From positions 62,001 through 126,000 of the forward strand of contig JAHYJN010000001.1 in NCBI GenBank assembly GCA_019428905.1: a stretch of DNA of 64,000 nucleotides. Reading direction: 5' to 3'. The stretch is from Candidatus Brevefilum sp. (lineage in GTDB: Bacteria > Chloroflexota > Anaerolineae > Anaerolineales > Anaerolineaceae). Numbering within the stretch: the first letter of the stretch is position 1; the number at the start of each line of letters is the position of its first letter. The notes below the pieces were generated by a model that saw only the letters and a program-made list of their open reading frames with translations, was not told the DNA's origin and searched no databases. This document shows positions 18,566 to 27,632 of this stretch, piece by piece. Position numbers and translations under genes: made by a program.

Positions 18566-18710
18566 ATATACTTCTCCTTCAAATTAACCGAATAATGACA
18601 CAGCCAATCATAAGTTATAAAATCAAATTTGAGCGTAAATCTTGTGATTTAGGCGCAAATCTTTCCAAGTATAGCACAAAATTTTCTGATCTAAAATCGA
18701 AGTCCACTGA

Positions 18711-19952
18711 TTAATACGTGTCATAAGGCAACCTGGGAATTCTCAAAGCCCACCATCGAATCCAAACCATTCCCATTAATACAAGCAATGGATATCCAAA
18801 AGTGAGCCATGGTTTATATGTGGGCTGAGTGAAGTCAAATGCTGTTTCAACCAAAAACCAGGAACCTCCCCCAATCAAAATCAACACGAACCAAGATAAC
18901 AAATTTCCTACCAGCCCCCATCTTTCTGCCCAGGAACGAAAAACCATAAACAATGCCGGTATTAATAAAAGCAACAAAAAGATTCTAGGTTGAACGTGTA
19001 AAAGATAGGCCAAAATAAAAACAACGAACGTTTTATATAAAAATGCTCGCCCGGATTGACCCAGGATTGTAATTGTGAGCATGATGCTGTAAACAATCAT
19101 GGCACCATGTAAGAATATTGATAACGGTGACGCAATTCCAGGCAACAGCCCAGCCAGGTTCATCAAAGGTGTACTCACCCAACCCCAACCCTGGTAGGTA
19201 TCTAACATAACTGCTGCCCATTCGGTAAACCATGAAGGCATTACCAACCATGATATCACCAGTAAAAAGATAACCCCTGAAAAATAACCGCTCACTAAAG
19301 ACCAGCGCCTCATAGATATCCCCCAGATTAATAATACGATCAGGATCAGTCCAGAAGTTGGAAAAACACTGAAGGTTAACGATAACAACAATCCAGCAGT
19401 CGTGTCCTGTCCGTTTATCACCAGGTAAACACCAGCCAGAATTAATACAATAATGATTGGCGCTAATTGCCCCGTCAAAATCGCACTTGCGCCAGGCAGC
19501 CAAAATACCATCAGTAAAATGGCACCAAACTGCTCAAATGGTGAACCTTTCCAGCCTGAAAGTTGAATCGAGAAAAAACCGATCATTCCAACACAGATAG
19601 CTAAAATCGTCATCCAAATCACACGCGCTGTAGCGTAGGACATCAGGCTGAAAGGAAGGTAAAATACCAATGACAATAGCGGCTCACGAAAAACCGGTGT
19701 GTCTGGCAAACTGGCAAGAAATGGCGTCTCATCTATCACTGACGCAGATTGTTGAATAATCAACGGCGCATATGGGCTTTCTCCATCTAGCAACCACGAA
19801 CGACCTGCTGCCCATGGCAGGACAAAATCATCCGTGAAAGGAACGTGGGACATCACAAATGCGGACAGCAATCCAACCCCAATGATTGACAGAAAAATAA
19901 TGATCACGACCAAGTATTGAGAAGCGGCTGTTCTTCGATATCTTTTCATCAT
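18711..19952 (-). CDS. Multi-pass membrane protein, probable GT87-type glycosyltransferase
   Basis: This 413-residue protein has about ten hydrophobic helices. A short extracytoplasmic segment after the first helix contains FTDDFVLPWAAGRSWL and then LDGESPYAP. An acidic pair followed by GxSPY is typical of GT-C mannosyltransferases (GT87/DUF2029). Such enzymes move sugars from polyprenyl-phosphate donors onto surface glycans. Assignment is by this motif and topology only, and no partner gene lies nearby. Confidence 0.6.
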   Translation of the reverse strand: MMKRYRRTAASQYLVVIIIFLSIIGVGLLSAFVMSHVPFTDDFVLPWAAGRSWLLDGESPYAPLIIQQSASVIDETPFLASLPDTPVFREPLLSLVFYLPFSLMSYATARVIWMTILAICVGMIGFFSIQLSGWKGSPFEQFGAILLMVFWLPGASAILTGQLAPIIIVLILAGVYLVINGQDTTAGLLLSLTFSVFPTSGLILIVLLIWGISMRRWSLVSGYFSGVIFLLVISWLVMPSWFTEWAAVMLDTYQGWGWVSTPLMNLAGLLPGIASPLSIFLHGAMIVYSIMLTITILGQSGRAFLYKTFVVFILAYLLHVQPRIFLLLLLIPALFMVFRSWAERWGLVGNLLSWFVLILIGGGSWFLVETAFDFTQPTYKPWLTFGYPLLVLMGMVWIRWWALRIPRLPYDTY

Positions 19953-20271
19953 AATTGAAATCCGATGGGATTTTACCCGTCAAAAGAAATCTGGTCAATT
20001 TACTAAATCCCAATGTAGCAAACTAAAACTAAAAATATGATAGAAGGAGAGATAAAGAGAGTATGAAAACTCTTGCATGTAAACCAACGAAAACCTGGTC
20101 CATACCATCCTTTAAACCAATTCGCGTTAGTTGTTGATTTTTTTAAGAAAAAATAGTATTCTCAAGATCATAAATGACAAAGACCTTATCCAGATTACGT
20201 AATAACGACATACATTTACTTTCGATCGGGTTTTACCTTTTGAGCTTGACCCTTTCGAATAGAGGGAGTCT
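19953..20271. other. Divergent intergenic region with candidate rpoD promoter
   Basis: The region separates the GT87-like gene (minus) and the primary sigma factor (plus). TTGTTG (20131-20136) and TAGTAT (20154-20159), 17 bases apart, are a plausible promoter for the sigma gene. A 24-codon open frame (20063-20137) with GAAGGAGAG upstream is also present; it could be a leader peptide but is unproven. An SD-like AGAGGGAG lies just before the sigma-factor ATG. Confidence 0.45.
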
Positions 20272-21504
20272 ATGACTACAGATACAGTAACAAATGGAAA
20301 GTCGATGAGTGTGAAAAGTTTATCTCCAATATCACAATTAATCCAAATTGGCAGAAAGAAATCCTTTGTCACCATAAACGACATCCTTGAGTTTTTCCCC
20401 GATGCAGAGCAAGATGTTGAACAATTGGAAGAAGCTTTTGCAGCCTTAAGCAGCGTCGGTATTCCCTACATTGAGGATGCAGATTTGCTGAGAGATCCGA
20501 CTGATGAGGAGATCAAGCGAGCAAAAGAAGAACAAGAACTGGAAGAAAAGGAAGAAGAGGAAGAAGAAAAGGCCGCTGACGACCTGGCAAATATCGATAC
20601 AGACGATACCATCGGATTGTATCTAAAGGAAGTCAGCCGTGTACCATTATTGACCGCTCAAGAAGAAGTGGAGCTTGCCCAACGAATTGAGAGCGGTCGT
20701 ATGGCCCGCGAAGAATTAGCCCGCGGCAATATTTCAGCCCGGCGGCGAATCGAATTGCGCCACTTGATTGAAGACGGCTGGGCTGCCAGGGAACATTTGA
20801 TCACAGCCAACTCACGCTTGGTGATCAGTGTTGCCAAGAAATACATGGGGCGCGGCGTACCTTTTCTGGATTTGATCCAGGAAGGGAATATCGGACTGAT
20901 CCGCGCGACCAAGAAATTTGAATACCGCCGGGGTCACAAATTCAGCACCTATGCTACCTGGTGGATCAGGCAGGCGGTCACCCGGGCGATAGCAGACCAG
21001 GGTCGTACGATCCGGGTACCGGTGCACATGGGTGACCAGATCAATAAACTCCTGCGCATCCAACACCAATTAACCCAACGATTGGGTCGTGAGCCGACTG
21101 TTGAAGAATTGGCAGAAACGCTTGAGGTGCCACCCAAGAAGGTTGAAAACATGATCCAGGTTGCCAGGCGACCTTTATCTCTGGAGACACCGACAGATGA
21201 CGAAGAAGACTCCATGCTCGGGGATTTCATCGAGGACGATGAAGCCCCACCGCCAGACGATACGGCTACCTATAACCTGCTGAAAGAACATCTCGTGTCT
21301 GTCCTTGATTCACTCCCTCCCAGGGAAGTGCGGATATTGCAGCTGCGTTACGGTCTATTAGACGGTCAATCATATACCCTGGAAGAGGTGGGACGTAAGA
21401 TGGGCGTCACTCGCGAACGAGTCCGACAAATCGAAGCCCAAGCGCTGAGTCGCCTGCGTCACCCCTCGGTCAAGCGCCGATTGAGAGATTACCTGGGTGA
21501 ATAA
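20272..21504 (+). CDS. sigA: Primary RNA polymerase sigma factor (sigma-70, RpoD/SigA)
   Basis: This 410-residue primary sigma factor has an N-terminal region 1.1, a strongly acidic stretch (residues about 80-105), region 1.2 ([20 protein letters not shown]), region 2 with the -10-recognising [17 protein letters not shown], region 3, and region 4 with [20 protein letters not shown]. All conserved blocks are intact. It directs transcription from the TTGACA/TATAAT promoters seen in this window. A terminator follows. Confidence 0.95.
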   Translation: MTTDTVTNGKSMSVKSLSPISQLIQIGRKKSFVTINDILEFFPDAEQDVEQLEEAFAALSSVGIPYIEDADLLRDPTDEEIKRAKEEQELEEKEEEEEEKAADDLANIDTDDTIGLYLKEVSRVPLLTAQEEVELAQRIESGRMAREELARGNISARRRIELRHLIEDGWAAREHLITANSRLVISVAKKYMGRGVPFLDLIQEGNIGLIRATKKFEYRRGHKFSTYATWWIRQAVTRAIADQGRTIRVPVHMGDQINKLLRIQHQLTQRLGREPTVEELAETLEVPPKKVENMIQVARRPLSLETPTDDEEDSMLGDFIEDDEAPPPDDTATYNLLKEHLVSVLDSLPPREVRILQLRYGLLDGQSYTLEEVGRKMGVTRERVRQIEAQALSRLRHPSVKRRLRDYLGE

Positions 21505-21519
21505 ATCTTTTCGAGCGAC

Positions 21520-21548
21520 AAAACCGTCCCAATCAGGGGCGGTTTTTT
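21520..21548 (+). terminator. Terminator after sigA
   Basis: AAAACCGTCCC (21520-21530) pairs with GGGGCGGTTTT (21536-21546) with one G-T pair. The 3' arm continues into a T run. Confidence 0.85.
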
Positions 21549-21625
21549 CTTGACCAAGTGGCGATTCAAGCGTATGATAGGTAGTAGAAAAGCTGTGACC
21601 AATTCAATCTCTAGGGTTAGGATGC

Positions 21626-22861
21626 ATGATGGACAATTATGATGAAAACAAAAACAATCCGAATGAGAAACCAGAAGGTGAGCCTGAGGAAATTCCATAC
21701 TGGTTACAAGGTTTTGATGATGATTTCCAAGAGAAAACCACACCCATCGAGTCAGACTCCAACGATGATGGTATGTGGATCAATGAATCAGATAATGCAC
21801 CCACTGATGAGGACGTAATACCCGATCTCGAAGACCCTGATGAATCATCCTACCCTCAAACTGATATCATGGATGAGTTGGAGGCAGATGATTCAGACGA
21901 GAGTGAGCATGAGATAGAAATTGAAGAGATATCCGAAGAAGCATCTACGATCGCGAATAATTCGACCGATGCATGGAACGATCGAGAAATCACCGATGAG
22001 ATCGAAATTGATACTTCTCCTGGCGAAGCAGAAGCCGAACTGATTGAACCTGATCTTGATGAGCCCCCCTCCCCTGAAGGATTTGTTGACATTTCTGACC
22101 TTGATTTACCAGAGCCACCACAGCTTGAAAATGATGTCGTCTTTGATGTGGAAGCGAAAGAAGGCGAACTCCCCGAATGGTTGCAAGAGATGATTTCTGA
22201 ACCAGAAGAAATAGAAATCAAAGATACTGAAATGACTCAAGGTTCAGAAGAAGAAGAAGATGATGATGATGGAGAAGAAGAAAAAGAAGAAGAAGAAGAA
22301 ATTAAAGAACGTATAGATGCGTTAGATGTCAACTGGGAAAAAGAACATCTTCCAGACGAAATCACAGAAGAAGATCACGAGCGCGATGAGGACATCTTTG
22401 AAATGGATAGCACCGAAGTCCACGAGGATCTCGATGCGGTTATGACAATTTCAGACGAAGATACAACGCCGGTTTCTACATTAAAAACTGAGGAAATTTT
22501 GCCAGAGGATGAAGAACCGGAACCGATTGAAATCGAAGGTGATGAACAGGAAATTGAAGTTCGTGAGATAAGTGAAGTGGATGATCCGCTTGATGAGCTA
22601 AAATCCTATCTTGACCAGGGAGAAATCCACCAGGCGTTGAAAATCATCAACGATCTCGATGAAGAAACCACGGATATTAAAGAAATTACCCCGCTGCTTC
22701 GAGAAGCGGCAGAAATCCACGCCCAAGAGAACAGCGAAGTATGGGAAGCCATCGGGGATTTAGCGCTGGAACACGATAAACCCCAGGACGCACTTGAAGC
22801 CTATACGAAAGCAATAAAATTACTGATTGAAAGCAGCGAGGTCAATCATGAAATTAATTAA
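21626..22861 (+). CDS. Highly acidic protein with C-terminal TPR-like helices
   Basis: I do not recognise a named family for this 411-residue protein. Most of its length (about residues 1-320) is rich in Asp and Glu, low in complexity and probably disordered, with a near pure E/D run around residues 205-225. It contains two short YWLQGF / EWLQEM motifs. The last 90 residues look like helical repeats (DQGEIHQALKIINDL; KPQDALEAYTKAIKLL), suggesting a TPR-like interaction module. It overlaps the next gene by 14 bases. It may be an assembly or binding platform, but that is speculation. Confidence 0.7.
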   Translation: MMDNYDENKNNPNEKPEGEPEEIPYWLQGFDDDFQEKTTPIESDSNDDGMWINESDNAPTDEDVIPDLEDPDESSYPQTDIMDELEADDSDESEHEIEIEEISEEASTIANNSTDAWNDREITDEIEIDTSPGEAEAELIEPDLDEPPSPEGFVDISDLDLPEPPQLENDVVFDVEAKEGELPEWLQEMISEPEEIEIKDTEMTQGSEEEEDDDDGEEEKEEEEEIKERIDALDVNWEKEHLPDEITEEDHERDEDIFEMDSTEVHEDLDAVMTISDEDTTPVSTLKTEEILPEDEEPEPIEIEGDEQEIEVREISEVDDPLDELKSYLDQGEIHQALKIINDLDEETTDIKEITPLLREAAEIHAQENSEVWEAIGDLALEHDKPQDALEAYTKAIKLLIESSEVNHEIN

Positions 22862-23129
22862 CGTTTACTCGGCTGCTGGTCTTCTTGAGGCGGACATGCT
22901 CAAAGCTTTCCTTGAATCCCAGGGAATCGATGTGTATCTCAGCCAGGAAAGCGTTGGACGGACGCTTGGGTTGTCTGCGGGCACACTGGGCAGAGTCGAT
23001 GTGATGGTACCTGAACCCCAAGCTGATGAAGCAATGATGCTATTAACCGAAATGGATGATGGTGAGTTTTCCAATTATGAGTACCCTGAGGACATGGACG
23101 GATCAGATTTGGCTGAATCAGATATTTGA
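22848..23129 (+). CDS. DUF2007-like putative signal-transducing protein
   Basis: The ATG at 22848, inside the end of the acidic-protein gene, gives 93 residues starting MKLINVYSAAGLLEADMLKA. The fold hallmark of the family is a short ferredoxin-like domain with FLESQGIDVYLSQES and VDVMVPEPQADEA, all present. Members are often described as prokaryotic signal-transducing proteins, but no function is established. The C-terminal 20 residues are acidic. It is probably translated together with the acidic protein. Confidence 0.72.
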   Translation: MKLINVYSAAGLLEADMLKAFLESQGIDVYLSQESVGRTLGLSAGTLGRVDVMVPEPQADEAMMLLTEMDDGEFSNYEYPEDMDGSDLAESDI

Positions 23130-23135
23130 TTCAGC

Positions 23136-23164
23136 TTGACGTTCAAAATGGTTGCCGGTATAAT
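23136..23164 (+). promoter_or_regulatory. Sigma-70-type promoter of rpmF
   Basis: TTGACG (23136-23141) and TATAAT (23159-23164) are spaced by exactly 17 bases. The rpmF start codon is 45 bases beyond the -10 box. Confidence 0.85.
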
Positions 23165-23208
23165 CTTCAGGCTGTGTTGGAATTATCAGAATAATTAAGG
23201 AGTGAAAG

Positions 23209-23397
23209 ATGACCCCTCTACCAAAGCGAAGAGTTTCTTCAGGTCGACGAGACCGACGACGTGCACATGATGCTCTGAAAGCACGCAATACGGTGGTTTG
23301 CCCAAACTGCGGCGAAACACGCCTGCCGCATCGAGTTTGCGCCAATTGTGGGCATTATCAAGGACGCGAAATTCTTGATGTATCTGAACGCGAATAA
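23209..23397 (+). CDS. rpmF: 50S ribosomal protein L32
   Basis: This 62-residue ribosomal protein has the L32 start (MTPLPKRRVSSGRRDRRRAH) and an intact zinc ribbon, CPNCGETRLPHRVCANCG, so it is the C+ (zinc-binding) form. It has its own strong promoter and an AAGGAGTG ribosome site, and it ends in a bidirectional terminator. Confidence 0.96.
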   Translation: MTPLPKRRVSSGRRDRRRAHDALKARNTVVCPNCGETRLPHRVCANCGHYQGREILDVSERE

Positions 23398-23426
23398 TTT
23401 TTATTAACAATAACCAACGAACAAAG

Positions 23427-23456
23427 AAGCTGGGTGGCCTAACCACCCAGCTTTTA
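23427..23456. terminator. Bidirectional terminator between rpmF and hflX
   Basis: AAGCTGGGTGG (23427-23437) pairs perfectly with CCACCCAGCTT (23443-23453). T and A runs on either side fit termination in both directions. Confidence 0.85.
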
Positions 23457-23458
23457 TA

Positions 23459-24835
23459 TTACAAAATCTGTTCTTCATCATCTTCTATACCATCATCTGC
23501 ACCATCGACTTCTGGCAATGAGACAAAGTATGGCTCAAATTGGTAGACCAACCTGCGTGGAATTAGGCCTAACATCCGTGTACCATGTTCATTGTTCGTC
23601 ACTTGATGAACCTGGCCTTTTTCGTGAAACAACGAAAGTAAATGCCCCTGATCGTAAGGAATTTGCACGTCTAATTCAATAAAGGTTTCAAACAAAACTT
23701 CTTCAAGACCGGCTAACAATTCAACCAATCCCTCACCTGTCAGGGCAGAAATTGGGTATGTATTGGGGAACTCATCCAACACACCGATCGCAGTTTGTGG
23801 GTCTAACAACCTATCGATCTTATTAAACGCTGTAATTATCGGAATATCACCAGCACCGATATCCACCAATGTTTCCTGGACAGACTTAGCCTGGGCGCTG
23901 GCGTTGATGTGTGTAATATCGACAACGTGCAGTAATACATCCGCTTCTGAAATTTCTTCGAGGGTTGCCCTGAAAGCAGCCACAAGCTCAGTTGGCAGCT
24001 TTTGGATAAAACCAACCGTATCGGTAAACAAAACAGGATGACCGCCTGGCAATTCTACTCGGCGTGTCGTTGGATCTAATGTAGCAAACAGCTGATCAGC
24101 GACATAAACATCCGCATCGGACAACCGATTGAGCAGTGTTGATTTACCAGCATTGGTGTAACCTACCAATGATATCACCGGGATGCGTGTTTTCTTTCTT
24201 CGCTCACGATACCGAGAACGGTGTGCTCGCACCTTTTCTAGCTCGCTCTTCAAGAACTCGATTCTGTTCGATATCATCCGGCGGTCGACCTCTAATTGCG
24301 TTTCACCGGGACCCCGCAAACCGACACCCCCCACCCCACCTGCGCGACCGCCACCACCACCTGCCTGTCGGGCAAGATGTGTCCAGGCTCGCGTCAATCT
24401 GGGTAAGCGATATTCATATTGTGCCAGCTCGACCTGCAAGCTGCCTTCACTCGTATGGGCATGCTGGGCGAAGATGTCAAGTATCAGGGCTGTGCGATCA
24501 ATCACCTGGTAATTTTCACCAAGCTCTTTTTCTAATTCGCGTTGGTGTCTGGGAGATAGTTCATTATCAAAGATCACCAGGTCGGCATCAAACTCCTGGG
24601 CAAGCATCTTTACTTCTTCAACTTTTCCAGAACCAATGAATGTTTTAGAGTTAGGCCTGTTTAAATTTTGTGTAACATGTCCAACAACATCAACGCCTGC
24701 AGTTTCGGCCAACAGTTCCAGCTCTTGTAGAGAATCCTCAAGCGGGAGCAATTCTTCTTGGTTGTGGACACTGACAGCCACTAAGAGCGCTTTTTGCCTG
24801 GGTGCTTCAGTTTTAATAAGTTTCGTTTTTGCCAT
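23459..24835 (-). CDS. hflX: GTPase HflX
   Basis: This 458-residue protein is a ribosome-associated GTPase that can split stalled 70S ribosomes under stress. The N-terminal HflX domain has TFIGSGKVEEVK and VIFDNELSPRHQRELE, followed by the glycine-rich QAGGGGGRAGGVG linker. The G domain has G1 GYTNAGKST, G3 DTVGFIQKLP and G4 NKID. A C-terminal acidic tail is present. It starts 8 bases after the aminotransferase stop on the same strand, so the two are probably co-transcribed. Confidence 0.93.
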   Translation of the reverse strand: MAKTKLIKTEAPRQKALLVAVSVHNQEELLPLEDSLQELELLAETAGVDVVGHVTQNLNRPNSKTFIGSGKVEEVKMLAQEFDADLVIFDNELSPRHQRELEKELGENYQVIDRTALILDIFAQHAHTSEGSLQVELAQYEYRLPRLTRAWTHLARQAGGGGGRAGGVGGVGLRGPGETQLEVDRRMISNRIEFLKSELEKVRAHRSRYRERRKKTRIPVISLVGYTNAGKSTLLNRLSDADVYVADQLFATLDPTTRRVELPGGHPVLFTDTVGFIQKLPTELVAAFRATLEEISEADVLLHVVDITHINASAQAKSVQETLVDIGAGDIPIITAFNKIDRLLDPQTAIGVLDEFPNTYPISALTGEGLVELLAGLEEVLFETFIELDVQIPYDQGHLLSLFHEKGQVHQVTNNEHGTRMLGLIPRRLVYQFEPYFVSLPEVDGADDGIEDDEEQIL

Positions 24836-24842
24836 GGATCGG

Positions 24843-26021
24843 TTAAACTTTCTCCTTCATCCATTTATTCATGCGTCGCATGGCTTCAATTAACCTTACC
24901 TCGGGGGTGACCAGCGAAATTCGCACATAACCCGCACCTGAGTTGCCATAAACAACTCCGGGTGTAATACTGACCCCGGTTTGTCGTAGTAAAGCATCAC
25001 AAAACGCGATGCCATCATTCCACCCCGCAGGTAAACCCGCCCAGACATAAAGGGATGCCTTGGGCATCTCAATGGAAAAGCCAAGCTGCTTCATCGTTTT
25101 CACGACGATATCCCTGCGACTCTGGTAGACCAAATTCCTGTTTTGAATCCATGATTGGTCACCCAAGAGCGCTGTCTTCGCAGCTTCCATGATGGGCGTA
25201 AAATGCGAGGAGTCGAGCTGGCTTTTGTATAAACGCAGCAACCGGATTATTTCTGTATTCCCCGCTGCTACCCCCACTCGCCAGCCTGCCATGTTGTAGG
25301 TCTTTGAGAGAGAATTGAACTCAACTGCGACCTCCTTAGCGCCAGCAACCTGCAAGATGCTCGGGGCAACATATCGATCAAAGCAAACGTCTACATAGGG
25401 TGCGTCGTGGGCAACTACAATCTCAAACTTCCTTGCAAAGTCAATCACTTCTTCAAAAAACGAAAGCGGTGCCACTGCCCCAGTTGGGTTATTGGGATAA
25501 TTCAGCCACATCAACTTCGCTTGCCTTGCCACATCTTCAGGAATCTGATCGAGGTCAGGTAAAAAGCTGTTTTCAGCCAATAGCGGCATGGGGTAGGTCT
25601 CCCCATGACTGATAACTGCGCCGGCTCGGTACACCGGATAACACGGATCAGGCAGTAAGACAAGGTCATCGGCGTTAATCAATACCTGGCTGAGGTTGAA
25701 AATCCCCTCTTTTGATCCAATTAATCCCAGCACTTCTCTATCAGGATCAAGTTCAACATTAAAACGGTTTTGATAATATTGGGCGAATGCAGACCGGAGC
25801 TCAAAAGTGCCGCCGGGTTTGCCATAACCGTGCATATCAGGTCGGCGAGCGTTTTCAATCAGCGATTCAATGATAAATTCCTCTGGCGGGAGGTCTGGCG
25901 ACCCCATATCCAAGCGGACAATATCCATACCTGATTGTGTCAATAGAGCAATGGTTTTCTCAAGGTCCGCAAAAAAGTAGGGCTTTACTTGTGAAATTCG
26001 TTGTGCTGGTTTGATTTCCAT
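24843..26021 (-). CDS. Class I/II PLP-dependent aminotransferase
   Basis: This 392-residue fold-type I aminotransferase has the PLP lysine in SLSKTYNMAGWRVG, substrate-loop residues YPNNPTG and the pocket GYGKPGGTFELR. The overall pattern (LDMGSPDLPPEEFI near the N-terminus) resembles LL-diaminopimelate aminotransferase and the related alanine/aspartate aminotransferases of anaerobes. The exact substrate is uncertain. It lies directly upstream of hflX. A TATAAT lies about 45 bases before the ATG on the minus strand. Confidence 0.85.
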   Translation of the reverse strand: MEIKPAQRISQVKPYFFADLEKTIALLTQSGMDIVRLDMGSPDLPPEEFIIESLIENARRPDMHGYGKPGGTFELRSAFAQYYQNRFNVELDPDREVLGLIGSKEGIFNLSQVLINADDLVLLPDPCYPVYRAGAVISHGETYPMPLLAENSFLPDLDQIPEDVARQAKLMWLNYPNNPTGAVAPLSFFEEVIDFARKFEIVVAHDAPYVDVCFDRYVAPSILQVAGAKEVAVEFNSLSKTYNMAGWRVGVAAGNTEIIRLLRLYKSQLDSSHFTPIMEAAKTALLGDQSWIQNRNLVYQSRRDIVVKTMKQLGFSIEMPKASLYVWAGLPAGWNDGIAFCDALLRQTGVSITPGVVYGNSGAGYVRISLVTPEVRLIEAMRRMNKWMKEKV

Positions 26022-26119
26022 CTAGGCTCTTTACCTCTTCTGGTTTTGGTGAGTGTACCCATATTATAAATCATCTCACCATCAGGCATACTGGATAAAT
26101 GCCCCCATAAACACGATAA

Positions 26120-27496
26120 TCATCCTGTAACTGGAAATAATCTGTCGTCACCCGTTGATCTCGAATTTTTGAAACTCTCAAGATCTGTTAAGGCTCGTTC
26201 GCAATAGAGTTCGAAACGTTCCCTTTTTGAACGACGTTTATCATCGCCAGGTTTGGGTAGCAGGCCAAAGATCGCTTTCATCGGCTGAAAATCCTTGAGG
26301 TCTGCATGGGTGATGTAGTTAATTAATGCGCCTGTCATTGTGGTAACAGGCAAAACAACCGGAGTCTTTTCTGTAATGTAACAAGCAGCATTGATCCCAG
26401 CGATCAAGCCCGAGGCAATATTCCCAGCGTAACCCTCAATACCTGCCAGTTGGCCAGCGACAAACAAACCGGGGCGCTGATTGAAGGCTAGGCTTTCGTT
26501 CAGCAGCTTCGGTGCCGCAATAAAAGCATTCCGATGCATTTGCCCGTATCGTTCAAAACTCGCGTTTTCCAATCCCGGAATCATTCTAAAGACACGTGCT
26601 TGCTCTGAGAAAGTCAGATTGGTTTGAAAACCGACCAGGTTATACAGATCACCGGCCAGGTTATCCTGGCGCAGTTGTACGACTGCGTAAGGCCGCCGAC
26701 CTGTTCTGGGGTCAAACAACCCAACAGGACGTAAAGGGCCAAAAGCTAACGCCTTTTCGCCCTGCTCCGCAATCACTTCAACCGGTTGACAGCCCTGGAA
26801 ATAAGCTTCCTTTCCAGCATCCACACCAGTTACGATCTCGTTTTCAAACTTGCGCAGGGGGATGCGGTGAGCCGTGATTAATGCTTCGCGAAAGGCATCA
26901 TAACCGTTTTTATCAAAAGGACAATTGATGTAATCGCCCTCATCCCCTTGGCCAATTTGATAACGGTTGCCACGAAAAGCGATGTTCAAATCAACCGATT
27001 CAAAATCCACAATCGGTGCAATGGCATCGTAAAAAAACAGGTGATCTTCACCGGTAAAGGTTTGCAATGCATGAGACAAAGAAGGTGAGGTTAAAGGGCC
27101 CGTTGCCAGTACCGCCGGGCTGTTTGGTATCGCCTGGACTTCTTCACGATAAATGGTTATATTGGGATGTGTTGCAAGCTGTTGCTCCACACAGTTTGAA
27201 AATCGCTCACGATCGACAGCCAGTGCACCACCTGCTGGTAAGGAACTTGCATCTGCACATGCAATGAGCAGTGAACCTAACTGCCGCAATTCTGCCTTCA
27301 ACAAGCCAGAAGCCCGGTTAGGTAAATTCGAACCAAGGGAATTAGAACACACCAATTCAGCTAAGTTCCCGGTTCGATGTGCTCCGGTTGTTTGATTGGG
27401 TCGCATCTCAAATAGTTCGACTTCGATGCCGCGTTCCGCTGCCTGCCAGGCGGCTTCACAACCAGCCAAGCCGCCGCCAATCACCGATAATTTCAT
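26120..27496 (-). CDS. trmFO: Methylenetetrahydrofolate-tRNA-(uracil-5-)-methyltransferase
   Basis: This folate/FAD-dependent enzyme makes ribothymidine at U54 of tRNAs. The N-terminal FAD motif is LSVIGGGLAGCEAAWQ; VCSNSLGSNLPNRASGLLK and GQLAGIEGYAGNIASGL are TrmFO signatures. The ATG at 27496 follows GAGGTG at a good distance and gives 458 residues; an in-frame GTG two codons upstream is less likely. It is divergent from rpoN, with only about 135 bases between the starts. Confidence 0.93.
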   Translation of the reverse strand: MKLSVIGGGLAGCEAAWQAAERGIEVELFEMRPNQTTGAHRTGNLAELVCSNSLGSNLPNRASGLLKAELRQLGSLLIACADASSLPAGGALAVDRERFSNCVEQQLATHPNITIYREEVQAIPNSPAVLATGPLTSPSLSHALQTFTGEDHLFFYDAIAPIVDFESVDLNIAFRGNRYQIGQGDEGDYINCPFDKNGYDAFREALITAHRIPLRKFENEIVTGVDAGKEAYFQGCQPVEVIAEQGEKALAFGPLRPVGLFDPRTGRRPYAVVQLRQDNLAGDLYNLVGFQTNLTFSEQARVFRMIPGLENASFERYGQMHRNAFIAAPKLLNESLAFNQRPGLFVAGQLAGIEGYAGNIASGLIAGINAACYITEKTPVVLPVTTMTGALINYITHADLKDFQPMKAIFGLLPKPGDDKRRSKRERFELYCERALTDLESFKNSRSTGDDRLFPVTG

Positions 27497-27573
27497 ATAC
27501 ACCTCGTGATTTAGATCACAAGGATTCTACCACCCCTCTTATCGAAAGATGGTAAATCTTTCGATTCTTATTG

Positions 27574-27589
27574 TGGCACATATCTTGCA
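27574..27589 (+). promoter_or_regulatory. Sigma-54 (-24/-12) promoter of rpoN
   Basis: TGGCAC (27574-27579), 5 bases, then TTGCA (27585-27589) matches the sigma-54 consensus exactly, with GG and GC separated by 10 bases. The rpoN ATG is 44 bases downstream, so sigma-54 probably drives its own gene. Confidence 0.85.
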
Positions 27590-27632
27590 ACATTTAGCAT
27601 TACCATTTATAATCAGGTCAGGAGAACGGATC

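Noticed and set aside
24136-24639. 167-codon plus-strand frame inside hflX
   Set aside because: It is antisense to intact GTPase motifs; the composition is typical of a shadow frame.
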